Shown here piece after piece: positions 8,464 through 17,503 of a stretch of 64,000 bases of DNA. Below the pieces are notes generated by a model. The model did not search any database. It worked only from the letters and a program-made list of their open reading frames with translations, and was not told the origin of the DNA. How positions within the stretch are numbered: the stretch's first letter is position 1; each line of letters opens with the position of its first letter. Both the position numbers and the translations under genes were made by a program. This stretch comes from CAZJVD01 sp964549505 (lineage in GTDB: Bacteria; Bdellovibrionota; UBA1018; CAZJVD01), in the NCBI GenBank assembly GCA_964549505.1, contig CAZJVD010000001.1, forward strand, positions 372,001-436,000. The letters run 5' to 3'.

Positions 8464-9764
8464 TAGCGATCAAGCTCTCCTGCAATAATGTTGATACTCC
8501 CGAGGATGGCAACCAGGTCACCGATCAGACCGCCTTTGCACATCGGATCTAAACCTTGGTAGTGCCAAAACGATGGTCCGCGAATACGCATTCGATGCGC
8601 CATCGGAGCACCTTTGCTCACGATATAAAACCCGAGCTCACCATTGGCTGCTTCGAACGACGTGTAGGTTTCTCCAGCCGGAACATCGAAACCCGTCATG
8701 AAAAACTTAAAGTGATGGATCATCCCTTCCATCGTATTGAAGACAACGTCTTTATCGGGAATGCGCACGCGTTTGTCCTCGGACCAAATCGGACCCTTTT
8801 TGATCCGTTCCGCACACTGAATCAAGATGCGTAGTGACTGACGAATTTCTTCAATCCGAACGTAGTAACGGTCGAACACATCGGCGTTGCTTCCGATCGG
8901 AACATCAAACTCGACGTCTTTATAGAACATGCTCGGTTGGTCACGACGTAGATCGAGATCGATCCCGGCCGCGCGCGCGCTCGGACCGCTGAAGCTGTAC
9001 TCGAGGCACTTTTCCTTATTCCAAACACCAACACCCTCCGTGCGTTTCCGCCAAATGCGGTTGTTGGAGAGGAGCTTGTCCATCTCGTCGATCACGCTGC
9101 GAGTTTTGATGGCCCAGTTCTTAACTTCGAGCTCCCAGCCCTCGGGCGCGTCGTACATGAGACCACCCACGCGGGTATAAGACGTCGTTAGCCGAGCACC
9201 ACAGAGTTTTTCGATGAGCGTGTACGCTTCTTCGCGCTGATGAAACCCATAGAGAAAATAAGTGAACGCTCCCAAATCGACAGCGTTGATGCCCACACAG
9301 ATCAAGTGATCCATGATCCGCGCGATCTCACAACACATCATCCGGATCCACACGCCTCGAGCGGGAACTTCGATGCCCATGAGTCGCTCGACTGCCATGG
9401 AGTACGTGACGTTATTGATCAAGGCGGAGCAATAGTTCAATCGATCCGTGTAAACAATGAACTGGTGATACGTGCGATTTTCACCGAGCTTCTCTTTTGC
9501 TCGATGCGTGTACCCAAACTCGGAATACGATTTTTCAATCGTTTCGCCGTTGAGTCTCGCCATCAAGCGAAGCGCGCCATGCATCGCGGGATGCGTGGGC
9601 CCGATGTTGACGATGATGCGTGAATCTTCCCAAAGATCATCGGGATCATGAAGTCCGTGGATCTCTTTGGATCCTTTCATGCGCTCGACGGACACATGAC
9701 CCGGAAGCCCCGACCGTAGGATGTCGCGTGGGATTTCGTGTTCGGGGTTTGAGTTGTCGCTCAC
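8463..9764 (-). CDS. nuoD: NADH-quinone oxidoreductase subunit D (quinone site)
   Basis: This is the 49-kDa-type subunit that forms the quinone-head pocket with NuoB. The two quinone ligands are present: H62 in GPTHPAMHG and Y111 in TDRLNYCSAL, exactly 49 residues apart as in characterised enzymes. The C-terminus ends ILGSINIIAGELDR, the usual NuoD ending. The start is GTG with an AAAGG Shine-Dalgarno sequence about nine bases upstream. The N-terminal extension of about 45 residues before the core is modest and hydrophilic. Confidence 0.97.
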   Translation of the reverse strand: MSDNSNPEHEIPRDILRSGLPGHVSVERMKGSKEIHGLHDPDDLWEDSRIIVNIGPTHPAMHGALRLMARLNGETIEKSYSEFGYTHRAKEKLGENRTYHQFIVYTDRLNYCSALINNVTYSMAVERLMGIEVPARGVWIRMMCCEIARIMDHLICVGINAVDLGAFTYFLYGFHQREEAYTLIEKLCGARLTTSYTRVGGLMYDAPEGWELEVKNWAIKTRSVIDEMDKLLSNNRIWRKRTEGVGVWNKEKCLEYSFSGPSARAAGIDLDLRRDQPSMFYKDVEFDVPIGSNADVFDRYYVRIEEIRQSLRILIQCAERIKKGPIWSEDKRVRIPDKDVVFNTMEGMIHHFKFFMTGFDVPAGETYTSFEAANGELGFYIVSKGAPMAHRMRIRGPSFWHYQGLDPMCKGGLIGDLVAILGSINIIAGELDR

Positions 9765-9768
9765 GTGG

Positions 9769-10350
9769 TCAGCCTTTCAGAAGATCTGGGTTGATCGGCT
9801 CGGGCGTCGGAAAAATCTGATACCCCTTGAGGTCGTAATCTTTTCGCAATGGATAGCCGACCCAACGCATGTCCATCAGAATGCGGCGCAGGTCGGGGTG
9901 CCCGGCAAACTCAACCCCAAACATGTCGTAGACTTCGCGCTCGGCCCAGTTCGCAGCCGGCCACACGCTAATCGCCGTCGGAACTTTCTGTCCCTCACGA
10001 ACACGTGTTTTCACACGTATGCGTGCGTGCCGTTTCGTCGAGAAAAGATGGTAAACAACCTGAAATCGCTGCGGGTCAGGAAACTCATCCGTGGCCGAGA
10101 GGTCGGACAGAAAATCATAACCACACTCGTCGTCGGTTTTCAGAAACTGCAGCACCTCGACGATCTTCTCGGGCGACGCGATCACGTTAGGAAGATCTGT
10201 GAAATGTTCACCAGGCATCTCCAGACCCTGAATCGCCGAACCCAGTCGCGCATGAACACGCGCCAGCTGACTCGTCCAAAGCGCTCCAAATTTTTCGAGG
10301 CTGCAGCCGGGATTTGTCGTGAGGATCGTCTTGACGTCGGTGATCTTCAT
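9769..10350 (-). CDS. nuoC: NADH-quinone oxidoreductase subunit C
   Basis: This is the 30-kDa-type hydrophilic connecting subunit (193 aa). The conserved segment SVWPAANWAEREVYDMFGV, then the HPDLRRILM region and the GYPLRKDY ending motif, are all present. It is a separate gene here rather than fused to nuoD. The start ATG overlaps the nuoB stop (ATGA), and nuoD follows after a few bases. Confidence 0.95.
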   Translation of the reverse strand: MKITDVKTILTTNPGCSLEKFGALWTSQLARVHARLGSAIQGLEMPGEHFTDLPNVIASPEKIVEVLQFLKTDDECGYDFLSDLSATDEFPDPQRFQVVYHLFSTKRHARIRVKTRVREGQKVPTAISVWPAANWAEREVYDMFGVEFAGHPDLRRILMDMRWVGYPLRKDYDLKGYQIFPTPEPINPDLLKG

Positions 10351-10853
10351 GGACGCAACCCCTTTCGAAGTGCGAGCTCCCGTTTCTGTGCACGCGTCTC
10401 ACCGCGCTCGATCATCTTCTGAAGCGTGAGAATTCCGTTCACCACACCCTCGGGCGATGGCGGGCATCCAGGAATGTAGACGTCGACCGGGATCACAGTG
10501 TCGATTCCTTGTGTAACGCTGTAGACATCAAAAATTCCGCCCGACGAAGCGCACGCGCCCATCGACAACACCCACTTGGGCTCACTCATCTGTTCGTAAA
10601 CGTTACGAAGAATGGGTGCCATTTTCGAATTGATAATCCCCGCGACGATCATCATGTCGCTCTGACGAGGTGAAAAGCGAACGACCTCCGCGCCAAATCT
10701 TGCGGAATCATAGTCCGAGCAAAACGTCGCCATCATTTCGATGCCGCAACAGCTTGTCCCAAATGGCAGCGGCCAAAGGGAATGTTTTCGTCCGAGGCTG
10801 ATGAAAGCATCGAGACGTGTGGTGAAAAAACTCGCAGCTCCGTCTTTAGACAT
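10347..10853 (-). CDS. nuoB: NADH-quinone oxidoreductase subunit B (cluster N2)
   Basis: This subunit (168 aa) carries the terminal cluster N2 that reduces quinone. The four ligands are visible as the adjacent pair in GTSCCGIEMMA, the cysteine in MGACASSGG, and the one in PGCPPSPEG. Length and spacing are typical. It follows nuoA after three bases and overlaps nuoC by four. Confidence 0.97.
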   Translation of the reverse strand: MSKDGAASFFTTRLDAFISLGRKHSLWPLPFGTSCCGIEMMATFCSDYDSARFGAEVVRFSPRQSDMMIVAGIINSKMAPILRNVYEQMSEPKWVLSMGACASSGGIFDVYSVTQGIDTVIPVDVYIPGCPPSPEGVVNGILTLQKMIERGETRAQKRELALRKGLRP

Positions 10854-10856
10854 GGC

Positions 10857-11216
10857 TCAATCCCATTCCAACGCTCGTTTCCCTAGGACATAAAAGTATC
10901 CCACAAGCAGAATCAGAACGAACGTTCCGACTTCAAAGAGAATGAAAGAATTAACGCTGAGATACTTTTGATACGCGATCGCCCAGGGATAGAAGAAAAC
11001 GATCTCGATATCGAAAAGAAGAAACAGAATCGCTGTGAGATAGAACCGCACTGAGACGCGCTGCTGTGTGCCGCCGACTGGCGGAACGCCGCATTCGAAG
11101 GGCGAGTCCTTGAGCTTTGTCGCGAGCTTAGGACCCAAAAGCGCCGAAACAACCAACGCACCTCCGCCCACGAGGGCGCCGAGGCCCATCATTACAAGGA
11201 CAGGGATGTATTCCAT
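10857..11216 (-). CDS. nuoA: NADH-quinone oxidoreductase subunit A
   Basis: This is a three-helix membrane subunit (119 aa) with the flexible loop next to the quinone tunnel. The loop motif SPFECGVPPVG and the acidic helix FDIEIVFFYPWA with its conserved Asp and Glu are present. It is the first gene of the canonical operon. Only 76 bases separate it from the stop of the upstream nuoN copy, so read-through from the second nuo operon is possible. A TATAAC element lies 15-20 bases before the start, but I see no convincing -35. Confidence 0.94.
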   Translation of the reverse strand: MEYIPVLVMMGLGALVGGGALVVSALLGPKLATKLKDSPFECGVPPVGGTQQRVSVRFYLTAILFLLFDIEIVFFYPWAIAYQKYLSVNSFILFEVGTFVLILLVGYFYVLGKRALEWD

Positions 11217-11292
11217 CTCTGTCAGTTATATTCGAGGTGCAAAAAAATGAGAAGCGAACTTCCCATAAGACGTTCGTGAGAATCGTTCTCAA

Positions 11293-12801
11293 TTACCAAA
11301 GAATCAGCTTGGCCGCCCGAGTGGCCCAATTGACGAACGGAGTCGGAAAAAACGTGAGCACCATGAGCGGCAGAAGAACAAGCCAGAGCAAGAAACGACT
11401 CGCGGCAACGACAGAAGGCGCACGATTCAACACCATCGCGCCGCTCGCCAGGGCTGCACCACCCGACACCGCTGCCATCGACCCATGCGAACTCGAAAAA
11501 AGCGCCACGACAATCCGACCGAGGGCGGCGATCTGCACGATCGATGCGATGATCGAGAACGCGACCAAGCCCGTCCAACCCGAAGCGTAGGCGGTCCCCG
11601 AGAGCGCAAGTTTCGCTTGAAACCCAGGCATCGGGGGAACGCCGAGCAAACACGCGAGAAAGAAAATCAGTAGCACCGACTCATGCGCGTACCGAAAGCC
11701 AAGTCCCTGAAGTTCCTTAAGCGTTTCCGCCCCTGAGTTTCGAATCAAACAACCAATGCAAGCAACGACACCCGTGAGCGAAAAGAGAAACGACACAAGG
11801 CCAAAGAATAGCGCGGGAACACCTTCGTTAGGTGAACCGAGAAAACCCATCGCCAGCGCGCCGAGCTGCGATAGCGTGAGATACACCAACATGCGCCGCA
11901 ATCGATCCTGTCGAAGGGCGGCCCAGGAGCCCAACAGGAGCGACGCGCCCGCACCGAGCGCTACCCACTCCGACCATGGCAACCTATCTAAAAGTGCGGG
12001 ATGGCCAAATATTCCACCAAGAACGCGCAAGAGCAATGCGGTCGCCACTCCCGGAAGAACAAGCGCAATAAAAAGCCCTGAGGGTAAAGGCGCTCCATCA
12101 ACAACGTCGGGAAACCAGTAGTGAGCTGGAAAGAGACCAAAGCAAGCCGCGCCGAAAATGAAAAAAGAAACAAAGGCAAAAGCCGCCAGACGCATCTCGG
12201 TGGGTTGCCGCACTAAAGACTCTCGGATCTCCGAAAAACTAAGCGAGCCTGTCGCAAAGTAGAGCGCAGCGGCCGCGCACAGAAGCATCACCCAAGCTAG
12301 AAGTCCAAAATGCAAAAGCTTGACGGCTGCTTCGATCGATCGAGCGCGCTCTTTTGCGATCGCACACGCGAAACTCGAAACGACGAGTAAAACGGGATAC
12401 GCGACAAGGACCAATGTAAAACTTCCTGCCATTGAGAGAATGTTCGCCATCAAAACGCCAGCCAGAACAAACGCTGTGAACTCTGCACGTCGATCGCGTT
12501 CAAATTCAGGAAACACGAGCGAGAGCAGAACAACAACCAGCCCAGCAAGAAGCGAATACAAGCGGAAGAAAAAGCTGATGCCATCCGCGATGGCGGCGCC
12601 ATCGAGAAACCGCGTCGGGCCGCTCGAACCCAGAAGCAGAAGCTGAATCAACGCAGCGCCAAGCCCAAAGAGTGCGATCAGTACGACCGTGCGGATTTTC
12701 TCTTCGCGGTAGGTCACTTCGGCCAAAACAAGACCGAAGATCGTCAGCGCCAAGATCACTTCGGGAATCAGGTTGAGGAGATCGCTCCAGCTGATGGCCA
12801 T
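11293..12801 (-). CDS. nuoN: Second complex I copy: NuoN-like antiporter-type subunit lacking pump residues
   Basis: This is a membrane protein of 502 aa with about 14 hydrophobic segments. The motif FPAHYWFPDVVDGAPLP marks it as NuoN/ND2-related. The functional residues are gone: the TM5 glutamate position aligns with proline (P136 in LVAYPVLL) and the TM7 lysine position with cysteine (C220 in GAACFGLFP). These alignments were made by eye. It is the last gene of the second nuo cluster. I infer that it has kept its structural place in a complex but is unlikely to pump protons by the standard route. Confidence 0.85.
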   Translation of the reverse strand: MAISWSDLLNLIPEVILALTIFGLVLAEVTYREEKIRTVVLIALFGLGAALIQLLLLGSSGPTRFLDGAAIADGISFFFRLYSLLAGLVVVLLSLVFPEFERDRRAEFTAFVLAGVLMANILSMAGSFTLVLVAYPVLLVVSSFACAIAKERARSIEAAVKLLHFGLLAWVMLLCAAAALYFATGSLSFSEIRESLVRQPTEMRLAAFAFVSFFIFGAACFGLFPAHYWFPDVVDGAPLPSGLFIALVLPGVATALLLRVLGGIFGHPALLDRLPWSEWVALGAGASLLLGSWAALRQDRLRRMLVYLTLSQLGALAMGFLGSPNEGVPALFFGLVSFLFSLTGVVACIGCLIRNSGAETLKELQGLGFRYAHESVLLIFFLACLLGVPPMPGFQAKLALSGTAYASGWTGLVAFSIIASIVQIAALGRIVVALFSSSHGSMAAVSGGAALASGAMVLNRAPSVVAASRFLLWLVLLPLMVLTFFPTPFVNWATRAAKLILW

Positions 12802-12810
12802 AATCGGTCT

Positions 12811-14331
12811 CTAGCTCCCAGGTGTGAGCAGCTCAATCACGCTCGAGCGCACGACATCCATAAGGGGTTTGGGGTAGAGGCCGAAAAAAATGCTCGCGAG
12901 CGCCACGGGATAGAGAAAGATCCGTTCGCGCAGCGTGAGATCCGGCCACTTCTCAGTGAGCGGTCGCTCTGGCCCAAGAAAGAGAAAACGAAAGGCGCGC
13001 ACAAGCCCGATCGTCGCCAAAAGACCGACCACGCAGAACAAACCCATCAGCCACGGGTGTACCTGCGCAGCTCCCATCACAATCAAAGATTGCCCAACGA
13101 AACCTGAAAGCCCAGGGACACCGACCATCGTTCCAATGATCAGCGCCGCCGCTGCGGTCAACAGGGGTGTGCGTGCTGCGAGACCTCCTAGAACAGGTTT
13201 CCCGTCTGCGTCCGTCACATCGTCACTCTGTCCTCGTGACAACAGCGCTCCGACAAGGAGGCCGAATGCCGCAAATCCAAGCCCGATACTCAGGAGTTGA
13301 AAAACCGCGCCGACGATACCGGCTGTTTGAAACGAAGTGATACCGAGCAGAAGCGCTCCGCCTTGCATGAGGCTGAGATAGGCCATCATACGGCGCAAAC
13401 TCGACTGCGCAATCGCGCCCAGGGCTCCCGCCACTGCGTTCAGCCCGCCGAGGACGAGAAACCAAACCGAGGCTTCGCGTAGCGCGGCTGGAAAAATTGT
13501 GAATCCAAGACGCAAGAACAAGTAGTAGCCGAGGGGAACAAAGACCCCACATAAGACAACAACAAAGGACGACGTGCCAACGCTCATCACGCGCGTGAAC
13601 CAGCCATTGACTGGCCAAATCGGGATTCGAAACATCAAACCAAAAACCATTAAGAAAAAGGTCGTTGGCGCGGTCGCGATCCAGCGACCGAGAATTTCAA
13701 ATCGATCCGTCTGAAGCTGGCTCGACGTCAGCGCCGAAAGCTGGAGCGAATGTGGCTCGACCGAAAAGTAGATGAGTAAGAGCGCGCAAAAGAAAAGCGC
13801 ATCCCCCATCGTGCTCGTGATCAAGTACTGAAAAGCAGCCTCCGTTCCCGACTCGCCTGACTTGCCTAGCTCCTTTGACTCGCCTGTGAGGGTCAGTAAA
13901 AGATAAAAAATAAACGCGGTGAACGCCCACGCCGAAAACAAGAAGAACAGATCACGTGCACAGACGATACCCACGAACATCGACTGCAGCAGAAGATACA
14001 AGCCAAAAACGCCACGCCGTGAGGACGTACGCCGCCATTCGGAAACAATTACAAACGGGAAAACAAGCGAAACCAGCACCAGCATCGGCGCGCTCAATCC
14101 GTCAAGCGCCACCTCGTATGAGATCTGAAACGGACGCAACCAATCTAAGCTCTCGCGAAACAACGCTTGTCCTGGATGACCCGAAAGAACGGCGACCGCA
14201 AAGAGCCCGATGGCACCCGAAGCGACACTTGCAAAGAGTGAGACCCACGACGAGATCTTAGGATTGAGCGTTTGAATCAAAGCACCCAAGAGCGGTGCCA
14301 AGATCATGAGAGTAATGAGCGGTAGATTCAT
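12811..14331 (-). CDS. nuoM: Second complex I copy: NuoM-like subunit lacking pump residues
   Basis: This is an antiporter-like membrane subunit of 506 aa, counted from the ATG at 14331, which overlaps the upstream stop as ATGA. Compared with the canonical NuoM in this window, FWEAMLIP becomes SAWAFTAF (Ala136 in place of the TM5 Glu), IKVPLFPFHTW becomes FRIPIWPVNGW (Arg235 in place of the TM7 Lys), and the TM8 lysine in VLLKLG becomes proline (P266). The helical framework and LRRMMAYLSLMQGG are retained. The changes suggest altered or lost proton translocation, not random decay, because the frame is intact. Confidence 0.87.
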   Translation of the reverse strand: MNLPLITLMILAPLLGALIQTLNPKISSWVSLFASVASGAIGLFAVAVLSGHPGQALFRESLDWLRPFQISYEVALDGLSAPMLVLVSLVFPFVIVSEWRRTSSRRGVFGLYLLLQSMFVGIVCARDLFFLFSAWAFTAFIFYLLLTLTGESKELGKSGESGTEAAFQYLITSTMGDALFFCALLLIYFSVEPHSLQLSALTSSQLQTDRFEILGRWIATAPTTFFLMVFGLMFRIPIWPVNGWFTRVMSVGTSSFVVVLCGVFVPLGYYLFLRLGFTIFPAALREASVWFLVLGGLNAVAGALGAIAQSSLRRMMAYLSLMQGGALLLGITSFQTAGIVGAVFQLLSIGLGFAAFGLLVGALLSRGQSDDVTDADGKPVLGGLAARTPLLTAAAALIIGTMVGVPGLSGFVGQSLIVMGAAQVHPWLMGLFCVVGLLATIGLVRAFRFLFLGPERPLTEKWPDLTLRERIFLYPVALASIFFGLYPKPLMDVVRSSVIELLTPGS

Positions 14332-16178
14332 GACCACGTTCTCCAAGAAAGGACGATCAGTGCGACTGTACCAAGAAGAGCCAGAACGAGATACCACTGT
14401 AAATCCCCGCTCTGGAGAAGCTGAAACGTTTTACCGGGCACGGTAACGAGCTTTCGAAAAACTGCACTTCCACTGTTCCACGTCGCGCGCTCGAGAAACT
14501 CGGCGCTCCGAAGCGAGTAGCGATAGGTTCCACGCACGAGTCCCGCAGGCAGTGCGCGCCAGCCGGTATTCGCTTTTCTGTCGCGTTCCGTGCGTTCGTG
14601 CCGCCTCCACGCTGCGACGGTCGCCATATAGGGAGCTTCCCAAAGACGGTGAAGATAAAATCCCTCACGAAGAACTGCAGCCAGCTTCCCGTCTCGAATT
14701 GAAGCGCGCGCTTCCGCGGTCCAAAACAAACCCAAAAGAAATCCCGCCGTCGTGACAGCAAGACCCGAGAGCATTTTCTCCGGATTAGCACCCCAAACTG
14801 AGAAATCGGCCGCCGAAACAAGCATGGTACTCCAGCCACCGGGCAAACCCTGACGAATCCACAGCGGCGACGAACCAAAGAGAAAACCGAGCGCAAGCAA
14901 CACCCAAAGCCACGGACGCACCGGCGTTCGCAAAGGACGACTCCATCGTGAACGCGCGTGTGTGGCGAGCGTCGCCGACCAAAAGAACCAGACCAGAAGA
15001 TACAGAACCATGCCACCCGTTCGCGCTACCGGCGTGTCGGACAAGAGCTGTAACCAAAAACTGGATCCCGCCATTCCGGGAAGCAGAAGTGCCTGTAGCG
15101 TTACGAAAATCAGCGCGGTCCGATGCGTCCCCGAAGGCTTTCCGGTCTCGGGCTCTTCAGCCTCGGAGTCCACGAGCGCGGCAAGGCCCAACAGCCCGAG
15201 CAACAAACCGAAGCCAACCCACACACCCGATCGCATCCCGGCCGACACCTCAGCCACCAGCGCCAGCGCCATCGCAACAGGTACGAGCGCCTGCAGGCGC
15301 ACGAAGGCGTGAGTTTGAAACCAGGCTGTCCAAACGGAGAAAAGACCGAGAACGCCGATAAGAATTTCGAGAATAGCTACGGCGTCCGGACTGAAGGCCA
15401 TCTGATGTTGTGAAACCACCCAGAGTAACGCCATGACATAGACCGCTTGGCGCAACCAGAAGTCTTGCCACCATTGACCACGTGAAGCCTCGAGCACGCT
15501 ACGCATGATTGGAAACGGGCGCGAAAGAAAGAAAACCCCCATCACGAGCAACGCACCGAAAACATCTTGGCTATCACTCCACGCCGGCCAAACGGCACGA
15601 TCCTGCTCACGAAGACCGAACCGACCATGCACGCTCAGCGCAGCCCAAGCCACCACAGAAAGAAAGGCCATGTTTTCGATCAACCAGCGCGCCGCTCGCT
15701 CCCCGCGCGCCTGCGAGCGCATCGCTTCTTCGATTTCAGTAAGATTCTGCGCGAAAACGAGAAAAGCGAGGCCGAGGAGTGCCGTCCAGAAAGATCCCGC
15801 CACAAAGATAACGAGTGAACCCAAGATACCGAGCGTGATGCCTACGCGAATACGAAGATCTTCCTTCGCCGCCGCAACGCCAATCCCCCATACCGCAAAA
15901 GCAACAATCAAAAGGGGAACCGTGGGTTTAACGGCAACGCCGATACGAAGCGGTTCCGCTGATCGCTCGCTGACAATCCACCCGCGAATCACATCACGTA
16001 AAAGTTCTTGTCCCGTCATCGTCGCGTACAGTCCGACCAGGCCGATAACCGCTGTACCAACCATCGCCGCTACGGAACAAACCTGCGCAAAACGCGGCGA
16101 TCCTCGTCGCGATAAAAGGGCTGCTGCTGTCGCGAGCGCCGTAGAGAGCGTGAGAAAAAGAAGAAGTGTCGACTCCAT
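14328..16178 (-). CDS. nuoL: Second complex I copy: highly divergent NuoL-like subunit
   Basis: This is a 616-aa protein with many hydrophobic segments, occupying the nuoL position between K and M. Sequence similarity is weak: neither the glutamate motif expected near residue 130 nor the GKSAQxPL lysine motif expected near residue 210 is present. The latter region reads FFLSRPFPIMRSVLEAS. The C-terminal part, with a long amphipathic segment and a final hydrophobic helix, matches the NuoL layout and the ending seen in the canonical copy (LLQSGDLQWYLVLALLG versus LQTGSLQAYAFMVLLG). The assignment rests on synteny plus this C-terminal resemblance. Confidence 0.75.
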   Translation of the reverse strand: MESTLLLFLTLSTALATAAALLSRRGSPRFAQVCSVAAMVGTAVIGLVGLYATMTGQELLRDVIRGWIVSERSAEPLRIGVAVKPTVPLLIVAFAVWGIGVAAAKEDLRIRVGITLGILGSLVIFVAGSFWTALLGLAFLVFAQNLTEIEEAMRSQARGERAARWLIENMAFLSVVAWAALSVHGRFGLREQDRAVWPAWSDSQDVFGALLVMGVFFLSRPFPIMRSVLEASRGQWWQDFWLRQAVYVMALLWVVSQHQMAFSPDAVAILEILIGVLGLFSVWTAWFQTHAFVRLQALVPVAMALALVAEVSAGMRSGVWVGFGLLLGLLGLAALVDSEAEEPETGKPSGTHRTALIFVTLQALLLPGMAGSSFWLQLLSDTPVARTGGMVLYLLVWFFWSATLATHARSRWSRPLRTPVRPWLWVLLALGFLFGSSPLWIRQGLPGGWSTMLVSAADFSVWGANPEKMLSGLAVTTAGFLLGLFWTAEARASIRDGKLAAVLREGFYLHRLWEAPYMATVAAWRRHERTERDRKANTGWRALPAGLVRGTYRYSLRSAEFLERATWNSGSAVFRKLVTVPGKTFQLLQSGDLQWYLVLALLGTVALIVLSWRTWS

Positions 16179-16462
16179 CAGAAACGCAGCTCCCTAAATG
16201 CGTCCAATCGCGTTTTCTGTCGAACAAAGTAGGCGCGCACACCAAAGCCAAAAGCGACGCCAATCAGAACAACTGCTTGCCCAAGGAGTAAGAAACCCAT
16301 AGCGGCTTGTTCGCGACTCTGACCAAAGTTTCCACTGCTTGCGACAAGACTGACGCCACCCCAAAGGGCTAGCTGAACGCCCGTAATCACACCTAAGAGT
16401 GTTTTGCGCGAAAGCAACGAAAGAAGCCCTAAACCGATCAACAGAAGAGATAGTCCAATCAT
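16178..16462 (-). CDS. nuoK: Second complex I copy: NuoK-like subunit
   Basis: This is a 94-aa protein with three hydrophobic helices. The ATG at 16462 gives the usual NuoK beginning (MIGLSLLLIG). The intramembrane glutamate of the second helix is replaced by glutamine (Q30 in GVQLALWGG, against CIELMLNS in the canonical copy), and the third-helix glutamate is also absent. A charged tail (VRQKTRLDAFRELRF) follows. It overlaps the NuoL-like start by one base. Confidence 0.78.
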   Translation of the reverse strand: MIGLSLLLIGLGLLSLLSRKTLLGVITGVQLALWGGVSLVASSGNFGQSREQAAMGFLLLGQAVVLIGVAFGFGVRAYFVRQKTRLDAFRELRF

Positions 16463-16469
16463 ACAGCCC

Positions 16470-16991
16470 TCACCTTTCGGCCGCGCGCGCTTCTGAGCGA
16501 TGTGTTTCTGGCCGAACAACAAGACCCGACCCAACAATCGCCCAAACACAGCCCAAGATCGCGATCACCCACTCCAGCGGATAACTGCGCGCGACTTCGA
16601 GACCAAAGGCTCGATGCTCCTCGATCGCTCGTAAATCTCCCCAGCCACCGAGGTTTTTGAAACCAAAGGCACACCATGCAAGCGCCAACCAGGTTCCAGA
16701 GACCGCAAACGCGGCTAAGCCGCGAAAACGATCGCGCCCGGGCTCTTGCGCTCCCATCAAGTAGGAGAAAACAAAAAACAACGCGGCCACCACCGCCGAT
16801 GAAATCCAAAGTGCGAGTGCCAAAACCTCGGCACCTTGAGAAAGAAAAAGTAACCCAAGACCGAAGCCGACCGCCCAGAGACCGAGCGACTGCACCCAAG
16901 CCTTACGAACAACAACAACCGTCACGGCAAACGCTACGACCCAAAGGGCCACAAGAATCACGAGATAGGATTGTGTGTCAGCTCTCATCAC
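16470..16991 (-). CDS. nuoJ: Second complex I copy: NuoJ-like subunit
   Basis: This is a 173-aa membrane protein in the nuoJ position with five predicted helices. The canonical VYAGAIMVLFVFVIMLL helix is represented by LWISSAVVAALFFVFSYLMG, so the conserved Tyr-Ala-Gly is lost. Either the GTG at 16991, overlapping the nuoI-like stop, or the following ATG at 16988 can be the start. The family call depends on synteny and helix pattern. Confidence 0.7.
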   Translation of the reverse strand: MMRADTQSYLVILVALWVVAFAVTVVVVRKAWVQSLGLWAVGFGLGLLFLSQGAEVLALALWISSAVVAALFFVFSYLMGAQEPGRDRFRGLAAFAVSGTWLALAWCAFGFKNLGGWGDLRAIEEHRAFGLEVARSYPLEWVIAILGCVWAIVGSGLVVRPETHRSEARAAER

Positions 16992-17503
16992 ACTTCTCCG
17001 CTCTGATTGAGAACGCGGGTCCAGCGTGCGCGCTGTTCGTCACTCACGTTTCCACGACCAAAAGAACTTTTGAGATCTTCGAGTCGCTGAACCGCCCCTT
17101 CGAAACGGCGCGTGTGTGAGAGTGATCGCGGCTTGCACACATCAACGCAAAGACCGCAAAGCACACAGCGTCCGCGATGAATATCAAAAACCGAAACCCA
17201 GAGTCGCTTAGGATCGGGGCCCGGTTCCGTCACAAGATCGATACAACGAACCGGGCAAACGGTTACGCAGTCACCGCAGCCCGTACACTTCTCAATCTCG
17301 TTGATCAAAAAACCACGCGTACGTGGCGGAAGATCATCCTCGGTGCGCGACGAAACAGGATCGGGATAGAACTCCGTTACTTCTTTTCGTGATTCGCCAA
17401 AGCCAAAGAGATACGGGATCGTTCCGGAAAAGGAACGTCGCGCCGATCGCAAAACGCTTGCGAGGCCTCCAAAGTATTCGCGCAACGGATCGACGAAACT
17501 CAT
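16988..17503 (-). CDS. nuoI: Second complex I copy: NuoI-like 2x[4Fe-4S] subunit
   Basis: This is a ferredoxin-like subunit of 171 aa from the ATG at 17503, which overlaps the upstream nuoH-like stop as ATGA. Both four-cysteine sets are intact: CTGCGDCVTVCP and CVLCGLCVDVCKP. The electron wire leading to NuoB is therefore kept, in contrast to the proton-pathway residues of the membrane subunits. With no NuoE, F or G in this operon, the electron donor is unknown. It could be ferredoxin or a shared NADH module; this is inference. Confidence 0.9.
   Translation of the reverse strand: MSFVDPLREYFGGLASVLRSARRSFSGTIPYLFGFGESRKEVTEFYPDPVSSRTEDDLPPRTRGFLINEIEKCTGCGDCVTVCPVRCIDLVTEPGPDPKRLWVSVFDIHRGRCVLCGLCVDVCKPRSLSHTRRFEGAVQRLEDLKSSFGRGNVSDEQRARWTRVLNQSGEV

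Noticed and set aside
11222..11653. Minus-strand frame of 143 codons between nuoA and the second nuoN
   Set aside because: It lies in another frame within the NuoN-like gene, and its composition is that of a shadow frame.
14357..15016. Minus-strand frame of 219 codons
   Set aside because: It overlaps the NuoL-like gene in another frame, is rich in Arg, Phe and Ser, and lacks a ribosome site.
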